Shown here: in pieces, positions 28,242 to 37,821 of the stretch
How the letters are laid out: each line of letters opens with the position of its first letter
How positions within the stretch are numbered: the stretch's first letter is position 1
Assembly (NCBI RefSeq): GCF_000739065.1
Contig: NZ_CP009149.1
Location: 1,178,001 to 1,242,000 of the forward strand
Source: Methanocaldococcus bathoardescens
GTDB lineage: Archaea; AGJL01; Methanococci; Methanococcales; Methanocaldococcaceae
DNA: 64,000 nucleotides
Reading direction: 5' to 3'
Notes under the pieces: generated by a model
What the model was told of the DNA's origin: nothing
Seen by the model: only the letters and a program-made list of their open reading frames with translations
The model's database searches: none
Program-made: the position numbers and the translations under genes

Positions 28242-29234
28242 ATGAAAAAAGGAACTGATTTGTTAAAGAAAGGATTTGCTAAGATGGTTAAGCATGGAGT
28301 TGTAATGGATGTTACTAATGTAGAGCAGGCACAGATTGCTGAAGAAGCAGGAGCTGTTGCAGTTATGGCTTTGGAAAGAGTTCCTGCTGATATTAGGGCA
28401 GCCGGTGGAGTTGCGAGAATGTCAGACCCAGCTTTAATTGAGGAGATAATGGATGCTGTCTCAATTCCAGTCATGGCTAAATGTAGAATTGGGCATACAA
28501 CAGAGGCGTTAGTTTTAGAGGCTATTGGAGTAGATATGATTGATGAGAGTGAAGTTTTAACTCAAGCAGACCCATTCTTCCACATATATAAGAAGAAGTT
28601 TAAAGTTCCATTTGTTTGTGGAGCAAGAAACTTAGGAGAGGCAGTTAGAAGAATCTGGGAAGGAGCAGCTATGATAAGAACAAAAGGAGAGGCAGGAACT
28701 GGAAATATAGTTGAGGCAGTTAGACACATGAGATTGATGAACGAAGCTATAGCTCAATTGCAGAGAATGACTGATGAAGAAATTTATGGGGTTGCTAAAT
28801 TCTATGCTAACAGATATGCGGAATTAGCTAAAACTGTTAGAGAAGGAATGGGATTGCCAGCAACTGTTTTAGAAAATGAGCCAATCTATGAGGGCTTTAC
28901 ATTAGCTGAGATTGTTGATGGATTGTATAAAGTTTTATTAGAAGTTAAAAAATTAGGAAGATTGCCAGTAGTTAATTTTGCAGCTGGAGGGGTTGCAACA
29001 CCAGCAGATGCAGCTTTAATGATGCAACTCGGCTCTGATGGAGTATTTGTTGGTTCAGGAATATTTAAATCAGAAAATCCATTAGAAAGAGCGAGAGCAA
29101 TTGTTGAGGCTACTTATAATTATGATAAGCCAGATGTTGTTGCAGAAGTTAGCAAGAATTTAGGAGAGGCAATGAAAGGGATAGATATAACTCAAATAAG
29201 CGAAGCTGAAAAGATGCAATACAGAGGAGATTAA
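28242..29234 (+). CDS. pdxS: Pyridoxal 5'-phosphate synthase subunit PdxS
   Basis: A 330-residue barrel that makes PLP from ribose-5-phosphate, glyceraldehyde-3-phosphate and ammonia. The two catalytic lysines are in [10 protein letters not shown] and [32 protein letters not shown] and [12 protein letters not shown] are the phosphate-binding end. The insertion near residues 180-220 fits methanogen PdxS. The glutaminase PdxT is not in the window. CGGAGGGATAGTTT gives a strong ribosome binding site. Its ribose-5-phosphate could come from the transketolase/Rpe operon upstream. Confidence 0.95.
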   Translation: MKKGTDLLKKGFAKMVKHGVVMDVTNVEQAQIAEEAGAVAVMALERVPADIRAAGGVARMSDPALIEEIMDAVSIPVMAKCRIGHTTEALVLEAIGVDMIDESEVLTQADPFFHIYKKKFKVPFVCGARNLGEAVRRIWEGAAMIRTKGEAGTGNIVEAVRHMRLMNEAIAQLQRMTDEEIYGVAKFYANRYAELAKTVREGMGLPATVLENEPIYEGFTLAEIVDGLYKVLLEVKKLGRLPVVNFAAGGVATPADAALMMQLGSDGVFVGSGIFKSENPLERARAIVEATYNYDKPDVVAEVSKNLGEAMKGIDITQISEAEKMQYRGD

Positions 29235-29363
29235 ATTTGGTTATTTATCTTTTATTTTCTTTTTTGCTTTATTTTTATTTTTTATTTGTTTAAATTCAAT
29301 TGGAGAGCTATAAAATATATATCAAAATATTTAAGTATTCAACAAAAGTTATAGAGTGGGATT

Positions 29364-30371
29364 ATGAAAATCACACGAATGCATGGAGCTGGAGGAAAGG
29401 TAATGCAGGAGCTTATAAAAAATATCATTTTAAAAAATTTGGAGATAACATCAGTTAATGGAGGAATTGGTTTAGAGAGTTTAGATGACTCAGCAACTAT
29501 CCCTATAGGAGATAAGGAGATTGTTTTTACTGTTGATGGACACACAGTTAAACCAATATTTTTCCCAGGTGGAGATATAGGTAGATTGGCAGTTAGTGGA
29601 ACTGTAAATGATTTAGCAGTTATGGGAGCTAAGCCATTAGCTCTATCTCTATCTTTAATAATTCCAGAAGGTTTTAACTTAGAGGATTTGGAAAAAATAG
29701 TTAAATCAATAAACGAAACTTCTAAAGAGGCTGAGGTAGCTATAATAACAGGAGATACAAAGGTATCTGATGGTGTTGATGATATTATCATCTCAACTGC
29801 TGGAATAGGGATTGTTGATAGAGGAAAAGCAATAAGGGATTGTAATGTTCAGGAGGGAGATGCAATAATAGTCTCTGGAAATATAGGAGAACATGGATTA
29901 GCTATTTTATTATCGAGAGAGGGATTCGATTTTGAAACAAACATAAAATCTGATGTAGCTCCAATAAATAAATTGATTGAAAAAGTATTGAATGAAGGTA
30001 TTCAAATAAATGCCATGAAAGACCCTACAAGAGGAGGTTTGGCAGATGCATTAAATGAGATGGCTGAAAAGAGCAATGTAGGAATAACTATCTTTGAGGA
30101 TAAAATCCCAATAAGTGATGAAGTTCAGTCAATTTGTGATATCCTTGGCTTAGACCCTTTAACTATAGCAAATGAAGGTAAGGTTGTAATGGCAGTTAAA
30201 AAGGAAGACGCTGAAAGATGCTTAGAGATTTTGAGAGAACATCCATTAGGAAAGAATGCAGAGCTTATTGGCTATGCTACAAAAGAACATAAAGGAGTTG
30301 TGATGGAAACAATTGTTGGTAGGAGAATTGTTGATATGCCGATTGGTGACCCAATACCGAGAGTGTGTTAA
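29364..30371 (+). CDS. hypE: Hydrogenase maturation protein HypE
   Basis: A 335-residue AIR-synthase-like enzyme that dehydrates the carbamoyl group on its own C-terminal cysteine to thiocyanate, the cyanide donor of NiFe hydrogenases. It starts MKITRMHGAGGKVMQELI, has FTVDGHTVKPIFFPGGDIG, and ends in the essential PRVC. The last 42 bases, encoding the catalytic tail and stop, are duplicated downstream around a palindromic element. The HypF partner is not in the window. Confidence 0.95.
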   Translation: MKITRMHGAGGKVMQELIKNIILKNLEITSVNGGIGLESLDDSATIPIGDKEIVFTVDGHTVKPIFFPGGDIGRLAVSGTVNDLAVMGAKPLALSLSLIIPEGFNLEDLEKIVKSINETSKEAEVAIITGDTKVSDGVDDIIISTAGIGIVDRGKAIRDCNVQEGDAIIVSGNIGEHGLAILLSREGFDFETNIKSDVAPINKLIEKVLNEGIQINAMKDPTRGGLADALNEMAEKSNVGITIFEDKIPISDEVQSICDILGLDPLTIANEGKVVMAVKKEDAERCLEILREHPLGKNAELIGYATKEHKGVVMETIVGRRIVDMPIGDPIPRVC

Positions 30372-30486
30372 ATAAGAGGCATCACCGAGCGAAGCGAGGT
30401 GATGCATCCTTGGGTATAGCAATAGGGCGGTAGCCCTATGCTACGTTGATATGCCGATTGGTGACCCTATACCAAGAGTGTGTTAA
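30330..30486. repeat. Palindromic element after hypE flanked by 42-bp copies of the gene end
   Basis: Bases 30330-30371 recur at 30445-30486 with 40 of 42 matches; the second copy still encodes VDMPIGDPIPRVC and a stop, out of context. The 73-base interval has two palindromes: module 1 at about 30375-30409 (GAGGCATCACC to GGTGATGCATCC) and module 2 at about 30412-30444 (AATAGGGC/GCCCTAT). Module order and orientation relative to the gene match the elements after cbiX and the M50 gene. Confidence 0.88.
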
Positions 30487-30518
30487 TCTTTATTAATTTT
30501 CCTTATTTTGGTGAAATA

Positions 30519-31694
30519 ATGAAAATCATTGGAAAAATTGGAAAAGGTAAAGTAGAAGTTGATGAAAAGGCAAAGTTCTCAATACTTTTAGATAGTGTTG
30601 CTAAAAAAGCTGATATTGCTGAGGGAAAGAGGGCTGTAGAGGATATAATTAGAGTTATTTATAGACATCAGCCAATATCAACAAAAAAGATTGGTCAAAA
30701 AACTAGATTGCCTTTACCAATCATTGCTAAGGTAAGAACTATCTTAGAGAGAGAAAAAATGTTAAAGAGAACTGAAAGAGGGGCTGAGCTAACAGATTTA
30801 GGTAAAGAATTTGCTGAAAACTTTTTGAAATTGAAGTATAAAAAATCTCTTACCTGCAAAACTTGTAATGGTAGAGGAATAGTTTTAGATGAATTTTTTG
30901 AAGATATTTTAAATAAGGTTAGAGTTTGGGCTAAAAAAAGACCATTGGTAGATACAACCATAGACCAATCCTTTGCAACACCAGAAACATCAACTTATAG
31001 AGCTGCTTTAATGTATGAAAGAGGGGATTTAGAGGGAAAGAGAATTTTATTTGTTGGGGATGATGACCTAACTTCTTTACCAACCGCTCTAACAAACATG
31101 GCTGAAGAGATAGTAGTTATAGATATAGATGAGAGGATTTTAAAACTTATAGAAAAATTTTCACAAAAAGAAAATGTTAAAATTAAGACGATTAAGCATG
31201 ATTTAAGAAACCCATTACCAGAAGATTTAAAAGAGAGATTTGATGTTATCTCAACAGACCCGCCATATACTGTTAATGGTTTAAAGTTATTTTTATCGAG
31301 AGGAATAGAGGCTTTAGGAAAAGAAGGGATTGCTTATCTTTCTTATTCTCACAAACCAATAGATGAATGGCTCTCTATTCAAAAAGCAATTACTGATATG
31401 GGTTTTGTTATTTCAGAGCTGATTCCAAATTTTAATTATTATGAAGGTAGTGAGATAATTGCAAACACAACATTTATAGCGAGATTAGTTGGGAAAAATT
31501 TGAAGATAAATATTGGAGACACTGAGAAAATATATACTGGTTTAGTTAAGCCAGTTATAAGATATTATAAATGTCTAAAATGCGGAAAGGTTCATAAAGT
31601 TGGAGAAGAGGTTAAGAAAGTTGAGGATTTAGTTTGTGAATGTGGAGGGAAGAAATTTAAAATGATTAAGAGGGAAAAGTTGAAAAATGAATAA
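30519..31694 (+). CDS. bpsA: N4-bis(aminopropyl)spermidine synthase (BpsA) family protein
   Basis: A 391-residue DUF43/BpsA-type protein. It has an N-terminal winged helix (QPISTKKIGQKTRLP), a zinc-like CKTCNGRG, then an aminopropyltransferase fold with RILFVGDDDLTSLPTAL and STDPPYTVNGL. Two C-terminal pairs, CLKCGKVH and CECGGKKF, add a zinc ribbon. BpsA makes branched polyamines that stabilise nucleic acids in hyperthermophiles. The C-terminal ribbon is an extra feature, and a methyltransferase-like paralogue cannot be excluded. The start is ATG 30519 after GGTGAAATA. Confidence 0.72.
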   Translation: MKIIGKIGKGKVEVDEKAKFSILLDSVAKKADIAEGKRAVEDIIRVIYRHQPISTKKIGQKTRLPLPIIAKVRTILEREKMLKRTERGAELTDLGKEFAENFLKLKYKKSLTCKTCNGRGIVLDEFFEDILNKVRVWAKKRPLVDTTIDQSFATPETSTYRAALMYERGDLEGKRILFVGDDDLTSLPTALTNMAEEIVVIDIDERILKLIEKFSQKENVKIKTIKHDLRNPLPEDLKERFDVISTDPPYTVNGLKLFLSRGIEALGKEGIAYLSYSHKPIDEWLSIQKAITDMGFVISELIPNFNYYEGSEIIANTTFIARLVGKNLKINIGDTEKIYTGLVKPVIRYYKCLKCGKVHKVGEEVKKVEDLVCECGGKKFKMIKREKLKNE

Positions 31695-31705
31695 TTAAAA
31701 TATTT

Positions 31706-32722
31706 TTAATCATAAATTAAATCTAAGTTATACTTCTCTGCTAATTCTAATGCCTTCTCTATCTCATCATAAGTTAATCTTCTGTTTATATCAGGATCTT
31801 CCTTAGCTTTATATTCTGGGCGATATTGAAACATGACATTAACTACAGCGTTATCTAAATTTTTTGAGATGAACTCAAATATTTTATCTGTGCAACAATC
31901 TAAGTGGTTTGGCATTACTAAATGCCTTATTATAACTTCTTCATCTTTTATAAGCAAGTGATTTCTTCCAACTATATCAAAATAGTTTTTGACTTTTGAT
32001 AATCTTTTCCCACATTCATTATTTCCAAATTTAAAGTCAGTTAAATATACATCGACAATACCTTTTAATAAATACATTCCTTCAACGGTTAGATACATAT
32101 TTGAATTCCAAACTACTGGAATATTTCTATTTAAATAACTTAGAGTTTTTAAAATACTTAATAAATGTGGGGTTGGGTCTCCACCAACAAAATTGACGTT
32201 TTTTGAATAATTTCTTCTATATTCTATAATTTTAGCCATCTCTTTTGGATTGTATGGGATGCAGTTATTTGGAATTGTTTCATCAAAATAAACTTGAGAT
32301 ATATCCCAATTTTGGCAGAAAACACATTTAAAATTACAGCCACAGAAGAAAATTGTATGTGATGGAACTAAAACTCTCTCTTCTCCAAGATGCAAAAATT
32401 CCGATGAGTAATAGCTTTCTTTTATTCTACAAAACCCTCTTTCAAACTCTCTATTTACATAACATCTATGCTCACAAAAATGGCAATTTCTAAATATTCT
32501 CTTAGCAATCTCTACTTTTAAGTCCAATAGATTTGGTTTCATATACTCTAAATTATCAAAATCAAAATCATCAAAATCTACTTTTTTCAAAATCTTGTTA
32601 TGGATTTTCCATAATTCATTTATTTCCAATCCATCAAATTCTTCAACTTCTATACACTTAGCTATTATAAACTTTGCTGGGACTAAATCTTTTGAAACAG
32701 CTAAATATCTCTCAAGTTTCAT
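31706..32722 (-). CDS. Radical SAM protein (PflA/PflX-like)
   Basis: A 338-residue radical SAM enzyme. The cluster motif CX3CX2C appears as CNFKCVFCQNW, and VNFVGGDPTPHL follows for SAM binding. An N-terminal cysteine set, CHFCEHRCYVNR and GFCRI, precedes it, as in the COG1313 PflX-like group. The substrate or glycyl-radical partner is unknown. The gene converges on bpsA (11 bases between stops) and follows rps8e on its strand. Confidence 0.8.
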   Translation of the reverse strand: MKLERYLAVSKDLVPAKFIIAKCIEVEEFDGLEINELWKIHNKILKKVDFDDFDFDNLEYMKPNLLDLKVEIAKRIFRNCHFCEHRCYVNREFERGFCRIKESYYSSEFLHLGEERVLVPSHTIFFCGCNFKCVFCQNWDISQVYFDETIPNNCIPYNPKEMAKIIEYRRNYSKNVNFVGGDPTPHLLSILKTLSYLNRNIPVVWNSNMYLTVEGMYLLKGIVDVYLTDFKFGNNECGKRLSKVKNYFDIVGRNHLLIKDEEVIIRHLVMPNHLDCCTDKIFEFISKNLDNAVVNVMFQYRPEYKAKEDPDINRRLTYDEIEKALELAEKYNLDLIYD

Positions 32723-32798
32723 AATTTCACAGCTTATAATTAATTTAAATAGATAAATTATGTAAGGTATAAAAAATTAAAATATAAGCTTGAAAAAT

Positions 32799-33188
32799 TT
32801 ACTCCTTAATTAATATTGCATTAACAGTTCCATCTTGCCCTGGTCTTGATGTAACTTTTGCCAATCCAAGTTCTGTTTCGATAATTGCTCCTTTTGTTAT
32901 AACGTTTCTTCTAACGTAGTGGATGTTTGCTTTGTTTTCTCTAACTGTTATTATTTTAACTTTCTTACAAACCCCTGTTTCTGGGTCTAATACATTAGCA
33001 AATCCTGTTCTAACAACTTTAACCTTTAAGTTTCCTCCTCTTGTTCTAACCTTTTTTATTCTAAATGCCTCTTCTGCTACGTGTGTTTCTATTGGTTCTC
33101 TACCCATTTCATATTTTCTCTTTTTTCTTGCTGGTCTATATAATCCACCTGTTGGTTTTCTTCTACTTCTTCCTTGCCATACACTCAT
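32799..33188 (-). CDS. rps8e: 30S ribosomal protein S8e
   Basis: A 129-residue archaeal S8e, a beta-barrel small-subunit protein without bacterial counterpart. It begins [20 protein letters not shown], followed by [21 protein letters not shown] and [34 protein letters not shown] is the ribosome binding site. It is a single gene, with a divergent transporter upstream. Confidence 0.95.
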   Translation of the reverse strand: MSVWQGRSRRKPTGGLYRPARKKRKYEMGREPIETHVAEEAFRIKKVRTRGGNLKVKVVRTGFANVLDPETGVCKKVKIITVRENKANIHYVRRNVITKGAIIETELGLAKVTSRPGQDGTVNAILIKE

Positions 33189-33329
33189 ATTAACACCTGT
33201 AATAATTGTTTTTAATATTTTTCAACTGGATTTCTTTCTTATTATTTTATTATTCTTGGTCTTTGGATTATTTATCCTAAATACCCTTATAGTTTTATAA
33301 TTTTTACTTTAAGTTTTGTTTTGTAAAAG

Positions 33330-33355
33330 AGACACGGGTCAGGCCATGCGAGTCT
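33330..33355 (+). other. GC-rich hairpin in the rps8e/transporter intergenic region
   Basis: The stretch AGACACGGGTCAGG followed by CCATGCGAGTCT is far richer in G and C than the surrounding intergenic DNA. It can fold as AGAC/GTCT, CG/CG and GG/CC around a small loop. In AT-rich hyperthermophiles such islands often mark structured RNA. No known RNA family was recognised; a 12-base resemblance to a conserved archaeal 16S rRNA segment (GCCATGCGAGTC) could be chance. Confidence 0.35.
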
Positions 33356-33461
33356 ATGAATAATGAATAAACATACAAGAGATATAAAAACTTAACTATT
33401 AACATTAATAAGTTATTATGCTATAAACTAAAGGAAATTTAAATTTGGTGGGGGAGGGATA

Positions 33462-34760
33462 ATGAGATTATCCAAGGAATTTATAGGATTGGGAATAATT
33501 ATAGCCTCTCTTATTTTTGGTGCAACATTACCAGATATTTACAAAGGTATTGTTATATTAGTAGTTGCTGGATGTTTATGGTTTTTTGAATTACTACCTC
33601 TTCCAGTTACGTCCTTAGTAATCCCAATAATGGCAGTGTTTTTAGGAATTTTTAATTTAAAAGAAGCTTTAACATACTTTGCCCATCCAATAATATTTTT
33701 ATTCTTAGGAGGGTTTATGCTTGCACAGGCATTAAAAAATCATAATTTAGATAAATTTATTGCCTATAAGCTACTAAATTATGGAAAGGATTTTAAAACT
33801 ACATGCTTTTTAATGTTTCTATCGGCATATTTTTTGTCGATGTGGATTAGTAATACATCTGCCACATTAATTTTATTACCCATAGCTCTTGGACTATTAC
33901 ATAAAAAAACTGATAAGTTGAGGGATTTTTTATTGTTAGGGGTTGCTTACTCTGCCTCTATAGGTGGGATAGCAACAATTATTGGCTCCCCACCAAATGC
34001 AATAGCAAGTAGTTATTTAGATTATGGGTTTTTTAGCTGGTTTAAAGTTGGGTTTCCAATAAGCGTATTATTATTTTTAATCTCTACTTTAACATTATAT
34101 ATTTATTTCAAAAACTGGATTCCAAAAGAAGATATTGCTATTCAGGCAAGAGTAGAACTGAGCAAAGATGCTTATAAATTATTGGCTATATTTTTATTGA
34201 TAGCTTTACTTTGGATAATTAGTGATTATTTAAGTGAAATTTTTAGCATTAAATATTTTGATTCAGTTATTGCCATATTCGCCATAATATTATTGTTTGT
34301 ATTTAATTTAGTTAAAGTTAATGATTTCAAGAAGATAGATTGGGGAACTTTAATTTTATTTGGTGGAGCTTTATGTTTAGGAGGAATTATTGTTAAAAGT
34401 GGGGCTAATACATTTTTATCTGAAAAACTTATAGCTATATTAGGCAATTTAAGCCCAATTGTGGTTTTATTTGCAGTAATTACAATAACAATAATTCTAA
34501 CCAATTTTATAAGCAACACTGGACTGACTGGAATATTGGTCCCAATACTATTTGGAGCGTCTTTAGGAATTCCAAAAGAGATTTTAATATTGGCTATTGG
34601 TATATCAGCATCATGTTCATTTATCTTACCTGTTGGAACACCACCTAATGCTATTGTATATGGTGAAGGTGTCAAAAAAGAAGAGATGATGAAAATTGGG
34701 ACGATTTTGTCAATACTCTCTGCAACTGTAATAACTTTATACTTCTCTCTTTATATGTGA
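33462..34760 (+). CDS. DASS-family sodium/anion (dicarboxylate or sulfate) symporter
   Basis: A 432-residue transporter with about eleven helices and the inverted-repeat signature of the divalent anion:sodium symporters: ISNTSATLILLPIALG with GSPPNAIASSY in the first half, and FISNTGLTGILVPILFG with GTPPNAIVYGEG in the second. These hairpins bind sodium and a carboxylate or sulfate. The substrate cannot be told. GGTGGGGGAGGGATA is the ribosome binding site. The leader contains the hairpin at 33330-33355. Confidence 0.88.
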   Translation: MRLSKEFIGLGIIIASLIFGATLPDIYKGIVILVVAGCLWFFELLPLPVTSLVIPIMAVFLGIFNLKEALTYFAHPIIFLFLGGFMLAQALKNHNLDKFIAYKLLNYGKDFKTTCFLMFLSAYFLSMWISNTSATLILLPIALGLLHKKTDKLRDFLLLGVAYSASIGGIATIIGSPPNAIASSYLDYGFFSWFKVGFPISVLLFLISTLTLYIYFKNWIPKEDIAIQARVELSKDAYKLLAIFLLIALLWIISDYLSEIFSIKYFDSVIAIFAIILLFVFNLVKVNDFKKIDWGTLILFGGALCLGGIIVKSGANTFLSEKLIAILGNLSPIVVLFAVITITIILTNFISNTGLTGILVPILFGASLGIPKEILILAIGISASCSFILPVGTPPNAIVYGEGVKKEEMMKIGTILSILSATVITLYFSLYM

Positions 34761-34774
34761 ATAGAAATAATATA

Positions 34775-35629
34775 TTATTTTCCTGAATAGTAGGAAAATA
34801 TTTTATTATATAGTTCAACAGCTTTCTCTAAATCCCCCATTTTTTCATATGCTATCGCTTTGCCAAGCTGAGCCTCCAAATGATAAGGATTCTTTTCTAA
34901 AATTTTGTCAAATACTTCAATGGCTTTTTTAAACTCTTTTAATCTCAAATGGACAAGACCTAAAATAAACAAAGCCCGTATATCATCAGGTCTTATATCA
35001 AGTGCTTTTTTTAATGTCACCATCGCCGCTGAAAGTTTATCTAATGATAGTAAAATTTGAGATTTCAGTATAAGTGCAGATAAAAAATTGGGTTTTATTT
35101 CCAAAGCTTTATTTAGGCATTCTAAAGCCTCTTCAAGTTTTCCTAAGTTATATAAAATTGAGGCTTTCCCATAAAGGGCTGTTATGTTTGGAGCAATTTC
35201 TAATACTTTGTTGTAACATTCTAATGCATCTTCATATTTTCCAAGATTTCTAAGAATTTCTGCTTTTCTAACCAATGCTGGGACTAAAAATGGGGTAGTT
35301 TTTAAAATTTCATTATATTCTTTTAAACTTTCATTATTCATGTTTAGATGTTCATAAACATAAGCTTTCGAATATTTCACAAAGGTATTATTAAGATCTG
35401 ATTTCAAAGCGTCGTCTAATAATTTTAATGCATTTTCAAAGTCACCAGTCATACTTAGCAAAAGCCCTTTTAGAAAATTAACAATATGGTGATTTGGAGA
35501 CAGTTTTAACATATCCATCAATTTTTCTATATACTCATCAATTTTGTTTAATGACTTAGGTGTTAGTTCAGGATTATTTTTCTGCTTTTTTAGATTATTC
35601 ATATCCTTTCCATTTTCAGATTTACTCAT
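34775..35629 (-). CDS. TPR repeat protein
   Basis: A 284-residue soluble protein consisting of about seven tetratricopeptide repeats from residue 38 on, each showing the A/G-x3-LG-x-A-x2-L/CY-x8-P pattern (for example NLGKYEDALECYNKVLEIAP and NLGKLEEALECLNKALEIKP). A charged, Asn-rich stretch precedes them. It is presumably a protein-interaction scaffold, with no enzymatic domain. It converges with the transporter and has a GGGGGG-type ribosome binding site. Confidence 0.8.
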   Translation of the reverse strand: MSKSENGKDMNNLKKQKNNPELTPKSLNKIDEYIEKLMDMLKLSPNHHIVNFLKGLLLSMTGDFENALKLLDDALKSDLNNTFVKYSKAYVYEHLNMNNESLKEYNEILKTTPFLVPALVRKAEILRNLGKYEDALECYNKVLEIAPNITALYGKASILYNLGKLEEALECLNKALEIKPNFLSALILKSQILLSLDKLSAAMVTLKKALDIRPDDIRALFILGLVHLRLKEFKKAIEVFDKILEKNPYHLEAQLGKAIAYEKMGDLEKAVELYNKIFSYYSGK

Positions 35630-35768
35630 GAAACGTCCCCCCCTGTAAATTTTTATAAAACTGTAAATTCAATTCTTAGATTGTTTAATCTAAATGCGTA
35701 TTCTTACCATTATATATTTATCTATGTTCAATTATATAAAACTTAAGTTTTATTTAACTAAACATTGA

Positions 35769-36455
<687 letters not shown>

Positions 36456-36471
36456 TCATAATGTGAGAGCC

Positions 36472-37551
36472 ATGCTTCCAAACAAAAGAGCATTGGAAAT
36501 TATTAGAAAGTATATGAAAATCTACAATGGGAGAAATGAAGAAGATATTAAAGAGAGATTAATTAAAGAGTTAAAGGAAGAAAATGTCTTAGTAGAAACT
36601 GAAGACGGAACTTATACATTAAAAGCAGAAGATGAAGAGGAAATGATGCATTCAAAGGTTGGGGCTTTAAAGGAAGCGATTTATAAGTTTGCTAAACCAT
36701 CAAAAATTGAAAATTTAAAAAACCCGAGAGTTTTAGATTTGTGTAGTGGTATGGGGTACAATGCTATAGCTGCTTTGCATTATAATAAAAATGCAAAGAT
36801 AGATATGGTTGAGATTTGCGAAGAAGTTTTATTTTTAACTTTATTTTTAGATATTCCATATAAAGAGCATGAGATTATAAAAGATAAGGTTAGAGAGTAT
36901 TTTTTAAACAAAATTGGCATTGAATATAAGTCAGATTATGATAATATCAATTTATATGTTGGAGATGCGAGAAAATTTATAATAAAGAGTGATAAAAAAT
37001 ACAATGTGGTTTTTCACGATGCATTTTCACCAAAAAGAGACCCCACTCTCTACACCTATGATTTTTTGAAAGAAATTTATAAAAGAATGGAAGATAATGG
37101 AGTTTTGATATCTTACTCTTCAGCAATTCCTTTTAGAAGTGCTTTGGTTGATTGTGGTTTTGTAATTTCAGAAAATGAGAGTGTTGGGAGAAAAAGAGGG
37201 ATAACCTTAGCTTACAAAAACCCAAATTTTAAACCAAATAGAATTAATGAGGTTGATGAGAGAGTTATAGCTTTATCAGTTATAGCTCTACCTTATAGGG
37301 ATGAAACATTAAGCTTAACTAAAGATAAAATAATAGAGAATAGGGAAGAGAGAAGAAAAAAATTAAAAGAAAAATTAATTAAAATAGAAAAATACCTATC
37401 AACAAAACAGATAAAAAAAGGAAATATTCCAGAAGAGGTTTTAAAAATTCAAAAAGAAGATTTGAACTCATCAGAGATAATTAAAAAGATGAGGTTGAAA
37501 TTTTTCTCGAATATAGGCGATAAAATATTTATTGAGATGTTCAAATTTTAA
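36472..37551 (+). CDS. MnmC-like SAM-dependent methyltransferase (DUF752)
   Basis: A 359-residue protein with a SAM fold: NPRVLDLCSGMGYNAIAAL, DMVEICEEVLFL, LYVGDARKFI, and VVFHDAFSPKRDPTLYTYDF, the last typical of the MnmC N-terminal/DUF752 family that methylates aminomethyl-thiouridine in tRNA. The oxidase half of bacterial MnmC is absent. A charged helical tail of about 100 residues follows. The start is ATG 36472 behind GTGAG. A cluster of seven palindromes follows the stop codon. Confidence 0.72.
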   Translation: MLPNKRALEIIRKYMKIYNGRNEEDIKERLIKELKEENVLVETEDGTYTLKAEDEEEMMHSKVGALKEAIYKFAKPSKIENLKNPRVLDLCSGMGYNAIAALHYNKNAKIDMVEICEEVLFLTLFLDIPYKEHEIIKDKVREYFLNKIGIEYKSDYDNINLYVGDARKFIIKSDKKYNVVFHDAFSPKRDPTLYTYDFLKEIYKRMEDNGVLISYSSAIPFRSALVDCGFVISENESVGRKRGITLAYKNPNFKPNRINEVDERVIALSVIALPYRDETLSLTKDKIIENREERRKKLKEKLIKIEKYLSTKQIKKGNIPEEVLKIQKEDLNSSEIIKKMRLKFFSNIGDKIFIEMFKF

Positions 37552-37735
37552 TTTTGATGAAACAGAAAGCTCTGCTTTCTGGCTACAAATCCGTAGGATT
37601 TGTTCAATCGAAGCGTTAGCTTCGGGTTATAAAAACTCTTATGAGTTTTTATTTAACCAAAGCGTTAGCTTTGGGCAATGAAAACCGTTAGGTTTTCATC
37701 TAACTTTTTCTAAAAGTTTCATGCAAACCTTTTTA
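37537..37735. repeat. Cluster of seven palindromes with an outer stem, after the MnmC-like gene
   Basis: Consecutive perfect or near-perfect hairpins lie at 37563-37581, 37585-37603, 37609-37624, 37629-37652, 37657-37674, 37678-37699 and 37702-37718. Three have CG..TTA-type GTTA loops. An outer pair encloses them: TTTGATGAAAC (37553-37563) and GTTTCATGCAAA (37716-37727). The left arm and the CTAAAAGTTTC right end resemble the elements after tRNA-Cys and rpl39e. The gene end ATGTTCAAATTTTAA (37537-37551) is weakly echoed by ATGCAAACCTTTTTA (37721-37735). Confidence 0.8.
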
Positions 37736-37821
37736 TACTATAAGCTCATAGTTGTTGAGGATGCTAAAATCTCTTTTTAGCATCTTTAAAAATTACTAAA
37801 TTTTATTAGGAAGTGGAATAT

